Shown here: positions 1 to 7,353 of the stretch, one piece after another
Numbering within the stretch: position 1 is the first letter of the stretch
How the letters are laid out: each line of letters starts with the position of its first letter
Source: Bacteroidales bacterium UBA1199
GTDB taxonomy: Bacteria; Bacteroidota; Bacteroidia; Bacteroidales; UBA932
Direction: 5' to 3'
Assembly: GCA_002309795.1 (NCBI GenBank)
Contig: DBXZ01000058.1
Span: 5,804 to 34,850 of the forward strand
Length of the DNA: 29,047 nucleotides
Made by a program: the position numbers and the translations under genes
Notes under the pieces: model-generated
Told to the model about the DNA's origin: nothing
Database searches by the model: none
The model's input: only the letters and a program-made list of their open reading frames with translations

Positions 1-188
1 TAGCAGACGGTTTCGTTGAAGTCCTTCTCCTCCTCGGGGATGCAGTGCTGCAGGATGGCGTCGCAGACCATCTCAGGGTAGTACGGCTCGTCTCCCATCA
101 GCAGGTAGACAGGGCTGAAGCGGCCCTCCCGCACCTCTGAAAGGATTTTCGCACATTGTGCATCGATATTGACAGAACTCTTGGCCAT
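1..188 (-). CDS. holA: DNA polymerase III subunit delta, N-terminal part (cut by window edge)
   Basis: Reading leftward from the ATG at 188, 62 codons remain open to the window edge. The predicted protein begins [16 protein letters not shown] and carries the segment [15 protein letters not shown] at residues 26-40, which matches the start of the AAA+-like module of the clamp-loader delta subunit in Bacteroidota. Delta opens the beta sliding clamp during replication. Only the first sixth or so of the usual roughly 340 residues is present, so completeness cannot be judged. A TAnnTTTG element on the minus strand (196-203) lies 7 nt from this ATG. The gene is divergent from the GH51 gene at 257. 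The call rests on one short conserved block. Confidence 0.8.
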   Translation of the reverse strand, partial: MAKSSVNIDAQCAKILSEVREGRFSPVYLLMGDEPYYPEMVCDAILQHCIPEEEKDFNETVC

Positions 189-195
189 GGCAATA

Positions 196-203
196 CAAAA
201 ATA
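196..203 (-). promoter_or_regulatory. Candidate minus-7 element for holA, almost abutting the start codon
   Basis: The plus-strand bases CAAAAATA read TATTTTTG on the minus strand, a full match to the Bacteroidota TAnnTTTG element. Its last G is 7 nt before the holA ATG at 188, so the mRNA should have a leader of only a few nucleotides. I see no good minus-33 TTTG at the usual distance. Confidence 0.45.
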
Positions 204-217
204 CGCAAAAAACTTCG

Positions 218-225
218 TACATTTG
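218..225 (+). promoter_or_regulatory. Candidate minus-7 element for the GH51-ABC-nucleotidase operon
   Basis: TACATTTG is a full match to TAnnTTTG on the plus strand, placed 31 nt before the ATG at 257. Transcription would start near 229 and leave a leader of about 28 nt. No clear minus-33 TTTG is visible. The element lies between the divergent holA and GH51 genes. Confidence 0.45.
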
Positions 226-256
226 TCCTAATGCAAACACAAATCCAAATAATATC

Positions 257-1804
257 ATGAAGCGAATGATTACCCTGCTGGCGGGCGCCATGCTGCTCGT
301 CTGTGCATCCCTCTCCGCGCAGGATGCAACCGTCCGTGTCCACGACGCCGGCTCCGGCGTCACCATCCCGGCTGAGATCTACGGCCAGTTCTCCGAGCAC
401 CTCGGGCGCTGCATCTACGGCGGCCTGTGGGTCGGCAAGGACTCCAAGGTTCCCAATATCGAGGGCTACCGCAAGGATGTCTTCGAGGCGCTCAAGGCGC
501 TGAAGGTTCCCGTGATGCGCTGGCCTGGCGGCTGCTTCGCCGATGACTATCACTGGATGGACGGCATCGGCCCGCAGGAGAAGCGCGGCTACATGACCAA
601 CAACTCCTGGGGCGGCACGCTCGAGGACAACAGTTTCGGCACCCATGAGTTCCTCAACCTCTGCGAGATGCTCGGGATCGAACCGTATATCAGCGGCAAC
701 GTGGGCAGCGGCAGCGTCGAGGAGATGGCCAAGTGGGTTGAGTACATGACCTCCGATGCCAAGACCCCTATGGCCGACCTGCGCCGGGCCAACGGCCGCG
801 AGGAGCCCTGGAAGGTCAAGTATTTCGGCATCGGCAACGAAGCCTGGGGCTGCGGCGGCAACATGACGCCGGAGTACTACAGCGACCTCTTCCGCCGCTA
901 CGGCACCTACCTGCGCAACTACAGCGGCAACCGTCTGTTCAAAATCGCCAGCGGTGCCTCCGACTATGACTACAACTGGACCCGCGTGCTGATGCAGAAC
1001 CTGGTCAGCAAGGGGATGAACGGCATCTCCCTGCACTACTATACCGTGACCGGCTGGAACGGAAGCAAGGGCTCCGCCACTAAGTTCACCGACAAGGACT
1101 ATTACTGGTTCCTGTCCAAGACCATCGAGATCGAGGACGTGCTGAAGAAGCATATTGAAATCATGGACGAGCTGGACCGCTCCGGCCGTGTGGCGCTGCT
1201 GCTCGATGAGTGGGGTACCTGGTTCGACGTGGAGCCCGGCACCAACCCCGGACACCTCTATCAGCAGAACACCATGCGTGATGCCATCGTGGCCGCGCTC
1301 AACTTCGATATTTTCCATAAGTACACCCGCCGCCTTAAGATGGCGAACATCGCGCAGGTGGTCAACGTGCTCCAGTCGATGATCCTGACCGACGAGACCC
1401 GGATGGTCCTCACCCCGACCTACCACGTCTTTGAGATGTACAACGTCCACCAGAACGCCGAATTCATCGAATCCGAGGTGATGACCCCGCACATCAAGAC
1501 CGAACGCAAACTCTCCGTCCCGGAGGTGGATGCCACCGTGTCCCGCAAGGACGGCGAGATGCACATCTCCCTGGTTAATACGGACCTGAAGCAGGCCAAG
1601 AGGGTGCTCGTCTCTTTTGACGAAGAAGGCGTGAAAAACATCCTTTCCGCCCGTGTGTTGACATCCAAGGATGTCCGGGACTACAATGACTTCGACAAAC
1701 CCGAGGTCGTCAAGCCCGCGGCGTTCAAAGACTACAAGATTACCAAGGCTGGCCTGGAAGTGACCCTGCCCCCGTGCTCGGTCGTGGCCATCGCTGCCAA
1801 ATAA
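257..1804 (+). CDS. Secreted GH51 alpha-L-arabinofuranosidase
   Basis: The 515-residue protein starts with a signal peptide (about residues 1-21, ending LSAQ). It belongs to glycoside hydrolase family 51, clan GH-A, which releases terminal arabinofuranosyl groups from arabinoxylan and arabinan with retention of configuration. Visible family features are [17 protein letters not shown] near the N-terminus, [14 protein letters not shown], the acid/base motif [11 protein letters not shown] with Glu195, and the nucleophile motif [10 protein letters not shown] with Glu318. The C-terminal portion fits the beta-sandwich domain of the family. Its length is normal. The signal peptide lacks a lipobox, so the enzyme is probably periplasmic. 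It is the first gene of a close-packed plus-strand run; the next start is 7 nt after its stop. No SusC/SusD pair or sensor is nearby, unlike a typical polysaccharide utilization locus. Confidence 0.93.
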   Translation: MKRMITLLAGAMLLVCASLSAQDATVRVHDAGSGVTIPAEIYGQFSEHLGRCIYGGLWVGKDSKVPNIEGYRKDVFEALKALKVPVMRWPGGCFADDYHWMDGIGPQEKRGYMTNNSWGGTLEDNSFGTHEFLNLCEMLGIEPYISGNVGSGSVEEMAKWVEYMTSDAKTPMADLRRANGREEPWKVKYFGIGNEAWGCGGNMTPEYYSDLFRRYGTYLRNYSGNRLFKIASGASDYDYNWTRVLMQNLVSKGMNGISLHYYTVTGWNGSKGSATKFTDKDYYWFLSKTIEIEDVLKKHIEIMDELDRSGRVALLLDEWGTWFDVEPGTNPGHLYQQNTMRDAIVAALNFDIFHKYTRRLKMANIAQVVNVLQSMILTDETRMVLTPTYHVFEMYNVHQNAEFIESEVMTPHIKTERKLSVPEVDATVSRKDGEMHISLVNTDLKQAKRVLVSFDEEGVKNILSARVLTSKDVRDYNDFDKPEVVKPAAFKDYKITKAGLEVTLPPCSVVAIAAK

Positions 1805-1811
1805 GAAAAAT

Positions 1812-2672
1812 ATGGCTATCATTGAATGTAAGAACGTTTGCAAGAATTTCGGGGAGAAGGTGGCGCTTGACCACGTCAGCCTCGAGATTCCGGAGGGAAA
1901 GATTTTCGGCTTGCTCGGCCCCAACGGCGCCGGCAAGACGACCCTGATCCGCATTATCAACCGCATCACCATCCCGAACGGAGGCGAAGTGCTTTTCAAC
2001 GGCCGTCCCATCACGCAGTCGGATGTGGAGAAGATCGGCTATATGCCCGAAGAGCGCGGCCTATACCGCAAGATGAAGGTGGGCGACCAGGCGATGTACC
2101 TGGCCCAGCTCAAGGGCATGTCCGCCCGCGACGCCCAGAAGGCCCTCAAGGACTGGTTCGTCCGCTTCGAGATCCAGAGCTGGTGGGACAAGAAGGTGGA
2201 GGAACTCTCCAAGGGTATGGCCCAGAAGCTCCAGTTCATCACCACCGTGGTCCACAAGCCCTCGCTGATGATCCTTGACGAGCCTTTCTCCGGTTTCGAC
2301 CCGGTCAACGCCGAGATCATCCGCCAGGAGATCCTGCGGCTCAAGGAAGAAGGCGCGACCATCATCCTTTCTACGCATAACATGGAATCCGTGGAGGAGC
2401 TCTGTGACGACATCGCGCTTATCAACAAGGCCCGGCTGGTCATCACCGGCGGCGTGGAGGAGATCCGCCGCAAATATGGCAACAACAACGTCGAACTGGT
2501 CTGGACCGACGCGGACGGCCGCCACACGGAGGTTCTCCCGCGCGAGACCGACGGCGCCTCTACACTGCGTATGTACCTCGACAAGGAGGGCGTACAGATC
2601 AACTCCTACAAGGAACTGATGCCGCGCATGAATGACATCTTTATCAAACTCGTAACGGAAGGGGAGGAGTAG
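1812..2672 (+). CDS. ABC-2 type exporter, ATP-binding protein (NatA-like)
   Basis: This 286-residue cytoplasmic ATPase has every element of an active ABC nucleotide-binding domain. Walker A is GPNGAGKTT (about 36-44, Lys42), the signature is LSKGMAQ, Walker B is LMILDEPFSGFD with catalytic Glu157, and the H-loop is STHNME. The C-terminal extension of about 70 residues after the ABC core is common in NatA/YhaQ-like ATPases. The permease starts 2 nt after its stop, so the two form one exporter. Substrate cannot be told from sequence. The family includes Na+ extruders and antibiotic or lipid exporters. The start is the first ATG after the GH51 stop. Confidence 0.92.
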   Translation: MAIIECKNVCKNFGEKVALDHVSLEIPEGKIFGLLGPNGAGKTTLIRIINRITIPNGGEVLFNGRPITQSDVEKIGYMPEERGLYRKMKVGDQAMYLAQLKGMSARDAQKALKDWFVRFEIQSWWDKKVEELSKGMAQKLQFITTVVHKPSLMILDEPFSGFDPVNAEIIRQEILRLKEEGATIILSTHNMESVEELCDDIALINKARLVITGGVEEIRRKYGNNNVELVWTDADGRHTEVLPRETDGASTLRMYLDKEGVQINSYKELMPRMNDIFIKLVTEGEE

Positions 2673-2674
2673 CC

Positions 2675-4030
2675 ATGAATTGGAAAACAACAGGCATCAT
2701 CATCAGCCGCGAATACCTCAACAAGGTCAAGAAAAAGAGTTTCATCTGGACGACGCTCCTCGTTCCCATCCTGATCGCCGGACTGACCATCGGGCTGATG
2801 GTGGTCATGATGAACACCAAGGAGAAGACCAAGACTATCGCCGTGGTCGACGAATCCGGCATCGTCGTGCCTTACATGACGGACACCGAGACCATCCACT
2901 ACAAGGTGCTGGAAGGTATCCCGGTAGACAGCGTCAAGGTCAGACTCGCAGACATGGGGTTCGACGGCGTGCTCTCCATCGGCGCCCTGGACGAGGCCGA
3001 GAAGACGGTCCCGGCAGACCTCTTCTCACCGAAACCGTTCGGTATGGAACTGGTGGACAACATCAACGCGCGTATCAACCGCGCCGTTGAGGACTACCGC
3101 ATAGCTTCCTATAATATCGAGGGCCTGGACCAGATCCTCAAGGACGTCAAGGCCAATGTACGCCTGCGCTCTTATACCATTTCCGACAGTGGCGAGGAGA
3201 AGATCTCCGAAGCCGGTGTCTATTCCATCCTCTCGATGATCCTCGGCATCTTCCTGTTCATGTTCATCACGCTCTTCGGCGGCATGGTCATGAGTTCGGT
3301 GATCGAGGAGAAGTCCAGCCGTGTCGTTGAGGTGCTCGTCAGCTCTGTCAAGGCGACCGAACTGATGTTCGGCAAGATCATAGGCATTGCCCTGGTGGCC
3401 CTGACGCAGTTCCTGCTCTGGATCGTACTCTCCGTTGCGATCATCAGCATCGGCGGCGCCGTGATCGGCTTTGACAAACTGAAGGGCGCGAATCCCACGG
3501 AGATGGTCAGTTCCATGGGCGGTGTGGATGCCGAACAGCTGGAAGCCGCCACGGCGCAGATGACGGAGGAGAGCGGCATCGCCACCGTGATGGGCACGCT
3601 CACCAACCTGCCCTGGGGCCAGCTTATCGGCCTGTTCCTGGTCTACTTCATCTTCGGATACCTGCTGTATGCCTCGATGTTCGCCGCCATCGGCTCCGCC
3701 GTGGAGAACGAGGGCGACACCCAGCAGCTGCAGCTGCCGCTGACGATTCCGCTGATGCTTGCCTATTTCATCGCGCTCTACGCTTTCCGTGCACCGGACA
3801 GCCAGATCGCTTTCTGGGGCTCGATCATCCCGTTCACTTCGCCGATTGTGATGATCTCGCGCCTGCCCTTCGGGGTGCCGGCCTGGGAGATTATCCTGTC
3901 CATCGCCCTGCTGATCGTGACGTTCGTTGCCTTGGCCTGGGTGTCCGCCAAGATCTACAAGGTGGGCATCCTGATGTTCGGCAAGAAATCTACCTGGAAA
4001 GACCTTTGGAAATGGTTAAAGCAAAACTGA
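2675..4030 (+). CDS. ABC-2 type exporter, permease (NatB-like)
   Basis: The 451-residue membrane protein has one N-terminal transmembrane helix (about 25-48, FIWTTLLVPILIAGLTIGLMV). A large extracytoplasmic loop follows (about 50-180), then five or so C-terminal helices, including MILGIFLFMFITLFGGMVMSSV. The motif VIEEKSSRVVEVLVSSV, just after the second helix, is the conserved cytoplasmic coupling segment of the ABC-2 NatB/YhaP family. It pairs with the ATPase encoded 2 nt upstream. Length and topology are normal. The substrate is unknown. Its last codons overlap the start of the following lipoprotein gene by 19 nt. Confidence 0.9.
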   Translation: MNWKTTGIIISREYLNKVKKKSFIWTTLLVPILIAGLTIGLMVVMMNTKEKTKTIAVVDESGIVVPYMTDTETIHYKVLEGIPVDSVKVRLADMGFDGVLSIGALDEAEKTVPADLFSPKPFGMELVDNINARINRAVEDYRIASYNIEGLDQILKDVKANVRLRSYTISDSGEEKISEAGVYSILSMILGIFLFMFITLFGGMVMSSVIEEKSSRVVEVLVSSVKATELMFGKIIGIALVALTQFLLWIVLSVAIISIGGAVIGFDKLKGANPTEMVSSMGGVDAEQLEAATAQMTEESGIATVMGTLTNLPWGQLIGLFLVYFIFGYLLYASMFAAIGSAVENEGDTQQLQLPLTIPLMLAYFIALYAFRAPDSQIAFWGSIIPFTSPIVMISRLPFGVPAWEIILSIALLIVTFVALAWVSAKIYKVGILMFGKKSTWKDLWKWLKQN

Positions 4031-4860
4031 TCGTCCTCGCTGCCGCGGCTCTTGCCGTCTGCTCCTGCCAGTACCGGATGGAATGGCAGAAATACCGGAT
4101 GGACGGACATCGCACCGGCGTGACCGCTCCCACGGCTGACAATGTCCCCCAGGCCCTGGGTACGGTTTCCGGAGATGTCTATACCGCTCCCAATGGCACG
4201 ACCTTCCAGAAGGGGAGTGCCACCTATGCTGCCGCGGCGGACCTGATCGCCGTGCAGCCGAGGATGGCCGCCCTCAAGGAAGTGATCGGCCGGACCACGC
4301 GCGAGATGGACGCCCACGCCCCGGAGAGCGAGCTCTCCAACTGGCTGGTCGACCGCCTAATGGAAGAGACTGCCCGTCTCACCCGTCGCAAGATCGATGT
4401 GGGGATCTCCAATTTCGGCGGTATCCGCGTGGACCTGCCCAAGGGAGATGTCCTGATGGACGACCTCGTGTCGATGTTCCCGTTCCGCAATTACCTGACC
4501 TACGTCGCCCTCAAGGGCACGGACCTGCAGGCCATCTTCGATTACATGGCCAAGACACGTCCGCAGGTGCTCGGCGGTGTTAAGTTCGTGGTCACGGACC
4601 ACCACATCGATACCCTGCTTGTGGGCGGCAAGCCGATCGATCCCAAGCGGACCTACGGCGTGGCCACGATCGACTTCCTGCTGGATGGCGGCGACGGACT
4701 GACCGTTGCAAAGAATGCCAAGGAACTCATCATCACGGACGAACTGATCATCGACGCGATGCTGCCCTATGCCCGCAGCTACGCGGCTGAGGACAAGCCG
4801 ATCGAGTATTTCACGGACGGGCGCGTTGTCGTCCACAGAACGAAGGAGGACAAGCGATGA
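4012..4860 (+). CDS. 5'-nucleotidase C-terminal domain lipoprotein (substrate-binding half)
   Basis: I start this gene at ATG 4012; a TTG two codons upstream (4006) is possible but less likely. The N-terminus is a lipoprotein signal with Cys at 17 or 19 (LAVCSC). The rest (about 282 residues in all) matches the C-terminal domain of UshA-type 5'-nucleotidases. Matching segments are ESELSNWLVD, ISNFGGIRVDLPKGD, FPFRNYL (from Phe156) and FLLDGGDGLTVA (Gly-Gly-Asp-Gly at 226-229). Together the aromatic and GGDG segments form the nucleoside pocket. It has no metallophosphatase motifs of its own. Those are on the next gene, which overlaps it by four bases (ATGA). The two products probably assemble into one periplasmic nucleotide phosphatase. 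Confidence 0.87.
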   Translation: MVKAKLIVLAAAALAVCSCQYRMEWQKYRMDGHRTGVTAPTADNVPQALGTVSGDVYTAPNGTTFQKGSATYAAAADLIAVQPRMAALKEVIGRTTREMDAHAPESELSNWLVDRLMEETARLTRRKIDVGISNFGGIRVDLPKGDVLMDDLVSMFPFRNYLTYVALKGTDLQAIFDYMAKTRPQVLGGVKFVVTDHHIDTLLVGGKPIDPKRTYGVATIDFLLDGGDGLTVAKNAKELIITDELIIDAMLPYARSYAAEDKPIEYFTDGRVVVHRTKEDKR

Positions 4861-5669
4861 GAAGGACGCTGTTGTTTGCGCTCGCCGCGGCCGCCATGGC
4901 CGTCTGCGCCTGCCAGCCCCGGCTGGTCATCCTGCACACCAACGACACCCACAGCCATTTCGAGCCGCTTCGCGGCGGTGATGATGCCGGCGCGGGCGGA
5001 GTCATTGAGCGTGCCGCCTTCGTGGATTCCGTCCGTGCGGCACACGGTGCCGACCGGGTCCTGCTCCTGCATGCCGGAGACTTCGGACAGGGGACTTCCT
5101 ACTTCACGGAGCTCAAGGGCGTCCTGGAGCCGACCATGATCAATGACCTGGCCTATGACTGTGTGGCTCTGGGCAACCATGAGTTCGACAACGGCATCGA
5201 GGACCTCACCGAGCGTCTCAAGATGGTCCGTTCCGACACCAAGTTCGTCTGCGCCAACGTCGACCTGTCGCCTTTCGAACTGGGCGAGTATGTCAAGCCC
5301 TACGCCATCGTGAACCGCGCCCGGATGAAGATCGGCATCATCGGCCTCGAATCCGACCTTTCGACGAACGTCAGCAAGACCATCTCCTCGCGCATGCAGC
5401 AGCTCGACAGCGTGGAGGAGACCAAGCGCTGGGCGGACTATCTGCACAATACGGAGAAATGCGACATGATCATCCTCCTGTCGCATTTGGGCTATGACGA
5501 AGACCAGAAGCTGATTCCGCAGAGCCGCTGGATCGACTTGGTCGTCGGCGGCCATACCCATACGTTCGTGGACGGTTTCGTCTATGTCAAGGACGCTGAC
5601 GGCAAGGATGTGCCGGTCATTACGGACGGGTGCTGGGGCCTCGAGATGGGCCAGGTCACCGTTCGGTAA
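4857..5669 (+). CDS. 5'-nucleotidase N-terminal metallophosphatase lipoprotein (catalytic half)
   Basis: The 270-residue product has a lipoprotein signal (AVCAC, Cys19) and then a complete calcineurin-like dinuclear metal site. The ligands are Asp30 and His32 in NDTHSH, Asp75 in AGDFGQG, Asn107 and His108 in LGNHEFD, a His in LLSHLG, and GGHTHTF near the end. This is the catalytic domain of UshA/5'-nucleotidase enzymes, which hydrolyse nucleotides in the periplasm. It stops right after this domain, so the substrate-binding domain must come from the overlapping upstream gene. The two domains are therefore encoded in the reverse of the fused order. The stop overlaps the 3' end of the minus-strand gene 5656-6036 by 14 nt. 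Confidence 0.9.
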   Translation: MRRTLLFALAAAAMAVCACQPRLVILHTNDTHSHFEPLRGGDDAGAGGVIERAAFVDSVRAAHGADRVLLLHAGDFGQGTSYFTELKGVLEPTMINDLAYDCVALGNHEFDNGIEDLTERLKMVRSDTKFVCANVDLSPFELGEYVKPYAIVNRARMKIGIIGLESDLSTNVSKTISSRMQQLDSVEETKRWADYLHNTEKCDMIILLSHLGYDEDQKLIPQSRWIDLVVGGHTHTFVDGFVYVKDADGKDVPVITDGCWGLEMGQVTVR

Positions 5670-6036
5670 GGGACTTGCGCCGGATGTTGAAAATCCTGGT
5701 ATTGGTCCGGTAGAAGCGGATGTCGAAGCACGCACAGTCGTCGTGCCCGTATCTGCCCCTCCTGTGACCTGTGATGAAGGCCGGATCGAATCCGGCCTTC
5801 TCCAGTTCCGTCAGGGCGGCGGAACTCTTGTGCTCCACGAGCAGACCGTCCAGGATCTGGTAGTTCCGGGCGAGGATCGTGACGATCTCTGACCGGTATT
5901 TCCGCCGTTGCTGCAGGATGCGGTTGTGCCACCGGTTCTTGCAAGCCACGCCGCAGAACTGCTTGTCCTTCCGCCCGTAGAAGGTCTGCCCGCATACCGG
6001 ACAGACCTTTTCTTCATTCGCTTGTTTCTGGTTCAT
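5656..6036 (-). CDS. Small Cys-cluster (zinc-ribbon-like) protein, Bacteroidota family of unknown function
   Basis: I place the start at ATG 6036 (MNQKQANEEKVCPVCG), giving 126 residues; an in-frame start at 6081 adds an unlikely 15 residues. The N-terminal third has a CX2C-X12-CX3C cluster (CPVCG, then FCGVACKNRWHNR), which should bind one zinc ion. It is followed by a basic stretch (LQQRRKYRSE), a helical region and a basic tail. The layout suggests a nucleic-acid-binding protein, but I do not recognise a characterised homologue. Codon use resembles the neighbours. Its 3' end overlaps the convergent nucleotidase gene by 14 nt and no minus-strand terminator is visible after it. Confidence 0.7.
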   Translation of the reverse strand: MNQKQANEEKVCPVCGQTFYGRKDKQFCGVACKNRWHNRILQQRRKYRSEIVTILARNYQILDGLLVEHKSSAALTELEKAGFDPAFITGHRRGRYGHDDCACFDIRFYRTNTRIFNIRRKSLTER

Positions 6037-6072
6037 CTTTCGTGTTTTCCCAAAGATTGTCTTTCGGGGCCG

Positions 6073-6080
6073 CAAATGCA
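6073..6080 (-). promoter_or_regulatory. Weak candidate minus-7 element for the Cys-cluster gene
   Basis: Plus-strand CAAATGCA reads TGCATTTG on the minus strand, matching TAnnTTTG at all fixed positions but one. It lies 37 nt before the ATG at 6036. An oligo-T run lies upstream on the same strand, but no TTTG at a clean 19-21 nt spacing. Confidence 0.25.
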
Positions 6081-6122
6081 AGGAACCGAAAAAAAAGTAC
6101 GCGTGATTTTGTGAATCTTTTC

Positions 6123-6157
6123 CGACCCGTTCTTTTTTTAGGACGGGTTGTTTTTTT
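6123..6157 (+). terminator. Intrinsic terminator, plus strand
   Basis: The arms CGACCCGTTC (6123-6132) and GGACGGGTTG (6141-6150) pair over ten base pairs including two G-T wobbles, around an eight-base loop (TTTTTTTA). Seven T follow at once (6151-6157). The shape works only for plus-strand transcription. The nearest upstream plus-strand gene ends at 5669, so this may end read-through from that operon before ssb. The rest of the 6037-6358 gap holds a GC-rich stretch at 6251-6335 with several imperfect inverted repeats and no open gene. Confidence 0.6.
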
Positions 6158-6358
6158 CTTGCATGCCAAGAATTGTTCCCGGCAGACGTTGTTTTTTATT
6201 GTGACGGGTGAAAGAAACAGGCTAAACGGATAAGAATCGTCAAAACCTGCACCCGGCGGTCCCGGACCGGTGCCGGATCCGGGGATTTCTCGATTCCTTT
6301 GCATCCGGGATCCGGACCGCGCGGCCGGACTCCCGCACAACCTTTAAACAACAACTAC

Positions 6359-6706
6359 ATGGAACAACTGAACAGAATCGAATTGCGCGGGGTCGTCGGT
6401 GGCGTCCGCCTCCAGAATTTTGACGACAACCGCATGGCCAGGATTAACCTGGCGACCAACTATGCCTATAAGGACCGCGAAGGGACGGCCGTCATCGACA
6501 CCTCCTGGCACAACGTCGTTGCCTGGGAGGGACGGAACATCCACGGTCTCGAACGGATCGGCAAGGGCACCAAACTCTATGTCACCGGAAGGGTGCGGTA
6601 CCAGAAATATACAGGCACGGACGGGGTGGACCGGATTGCGACGGATATCCTGGCCAACCGCGTGGAGATCATCGATGACCCGGAGCAGATGTCGTATGAG
6701 ATGTAG
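6359..6706 (+). CDS. ssb: Single-stranded DNA-binding protein, short paralogue
   Basis: The start is ATG 6359 (MEQLNRIELRGVVGGV); the open frame extends further upstream but has no better start. The 115-residue protein is a single OB-fold of the SSB family, with VRLQNF, INLATNYAYKDREG, DTSWHNVVAWEG, and TKLYVTGRVRYQKYTGTDGVDR. It would coat single-stranded DNA during replication, repair or uptake. It ends just after the OB-fold (EIIDDPEQMSYEM) and lacks the flexible linker and the acidic DDDIPF-type tip that recruits partner proteins in canonical SSB. That suggests a secondary SSB rather than the essential one. Its 3' end overlaps a possible start of the DUF3575 gene. Confidence 0.9.
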   Translation: MEQLNRIELRGVVGGVRLQNFDDNRMARINLATNYAYKDREGTAVIDTSWHNVVAWEGRNIHGLERIGKGTKLYVTGRVRYQKYTGTDGVDRIATDILANRVEIIDDPEQMSYEM

Positions 6707-7352
6707 ACCGGATCATCCGGGAGCAAGGGACGGAGCCGGCGCAAGCCTCACTCCTGCGGCTCCGTCCCGGACTCCCTTGCGCCGCTGGCTGTCCCTGTGC
6801 CTGCTGCTGTACAGCGTCTGCGGGACATGGGCGCAGGTCCGCGCTCCCGAGAACCGAGCCCGCTTCGCCCTGTCACAGAACGTGGCAGATTACCTGTTCC
6901 TGGGCACGCTCAATGCCGGGTTGCAGTATTCCGTGCACCGCGCCTGGACGCTCCAGGCGGGGACACGCTACAACAACTGGACGTGGCACGAGGGCGAGGA
7001 AGACCAGTTCGAGTGGCGCCAGCAGACCTACTATGCCGGCGTCCGCTGGTGGCCCTGGTACACCTATTCCGGATGGTGGGCCGGCGCCCGGCTCCAGTAC
7101 AAGGAGTACAACCACGGCGGTCTCCTCCTGCGCATGGCGGAGGAGGGGGATGCCGCCGGGCTTGCACTCGGGGCCGGGTATGCCATCCACATCAACCATT
7201 GGCTGAATGCCGAATTCGGCATGTACGGATGGGGCGGGACGGCCCGCTATGTCATCTATGACTGTCCGCATTGCGGCAAGCGAATCCGGGAAGGGACCAA
7301 GACCTTCTTGCTGCCGGACGAGGTCCTTCTCTCCCTGCAATTCATCTTCTGA
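6696..7352 (+). CDS. DUF3575 outer-membrane protein of the type V pilus cluster
   Basis: A signal peptide (RRWLSLCLLLYSVCGTWAQ) precedes about 165 residues rich in alternating aromatic strands. Examples are FALSQNVADYLFLGTLNAGLQY, YYAGVRWWPWYTYSGWWAGARLQY and a C-terminal VLLSLQFIF ending in phenylalanine, as in beta-barrel outer-membrane proteins. This pattern and the internal CPHCGKR are typical of DUF3575, commonly found beside Bacteroidales fimbrial genes. The start is uncertain. ATG 6696 overlaps the ssb stop and puts 27 unusual residues before the signal peptide. TTG 6777 would start exactly at the signal peptide (191 residues) but lies in the arm of a hairpin. The next gene begins 1 nt after its stop. 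Confidence 0.82.
   Translation: MRCRPDHPGARDGAGASLTPAAPSRTPLRRWLSLCLLLYSVCGTWAQVRAPENRARFALSQNVADYLFLGTLNAGLQYSVHRAWTLQAGTRYNNWTWHEGEEDQFEWRQQTYYAGVRWWPWYTYSGWWAGARLQYKEYNHGGLLLRMAEEGDAAGLALGAGYAIHINHWLNAEFGMYGWGGTARYVIYDCPHCGKRIREGTKTFLLPDEVLLSLQFIF
6723..6780 (+). repeat. Strong inverted repeat between ssb and the DUF3575 signal peptide
   Basis: GGGACGGAGCC (6727-6737) and GGCTCCGTCCC (6758-6768) form a perfect 11-bp stem with a 20-nt loop. GCAAGGGA (6723-6730) can alternatively pair with TCCCTTGC (6773-6780). No T-tract follows. It could attenuate transcription after ssb or hide the start region of the DUF3575 gene. Confidence 0.55.
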
Positions 7353-7353
7353 C

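Noticed and set aside
98..2014. 638-codon open frame on the minus strand opposite the GH51 gene
   Set aside because: It is antisense to strongly recognisable GH51 and ABC genes, is rich in His, Gly, Val, Leu and Asp as expected from the complementary strand of GC-rich coding DNA, and has no domain.
1812..4030. Gliding-motility GldA/GldFG exporter
   Set aside because: The permease is one chain with the NatB-type coupling motif and a large extracytoplasmic loop, and no other gld genes are near.
6251..6335. Riboswitch or structured leader before ssb
   Set aside because: The GC-rich stretch has several short imperfect inverted repeats but no consistent fold or known riboswitch core that I can recognise.
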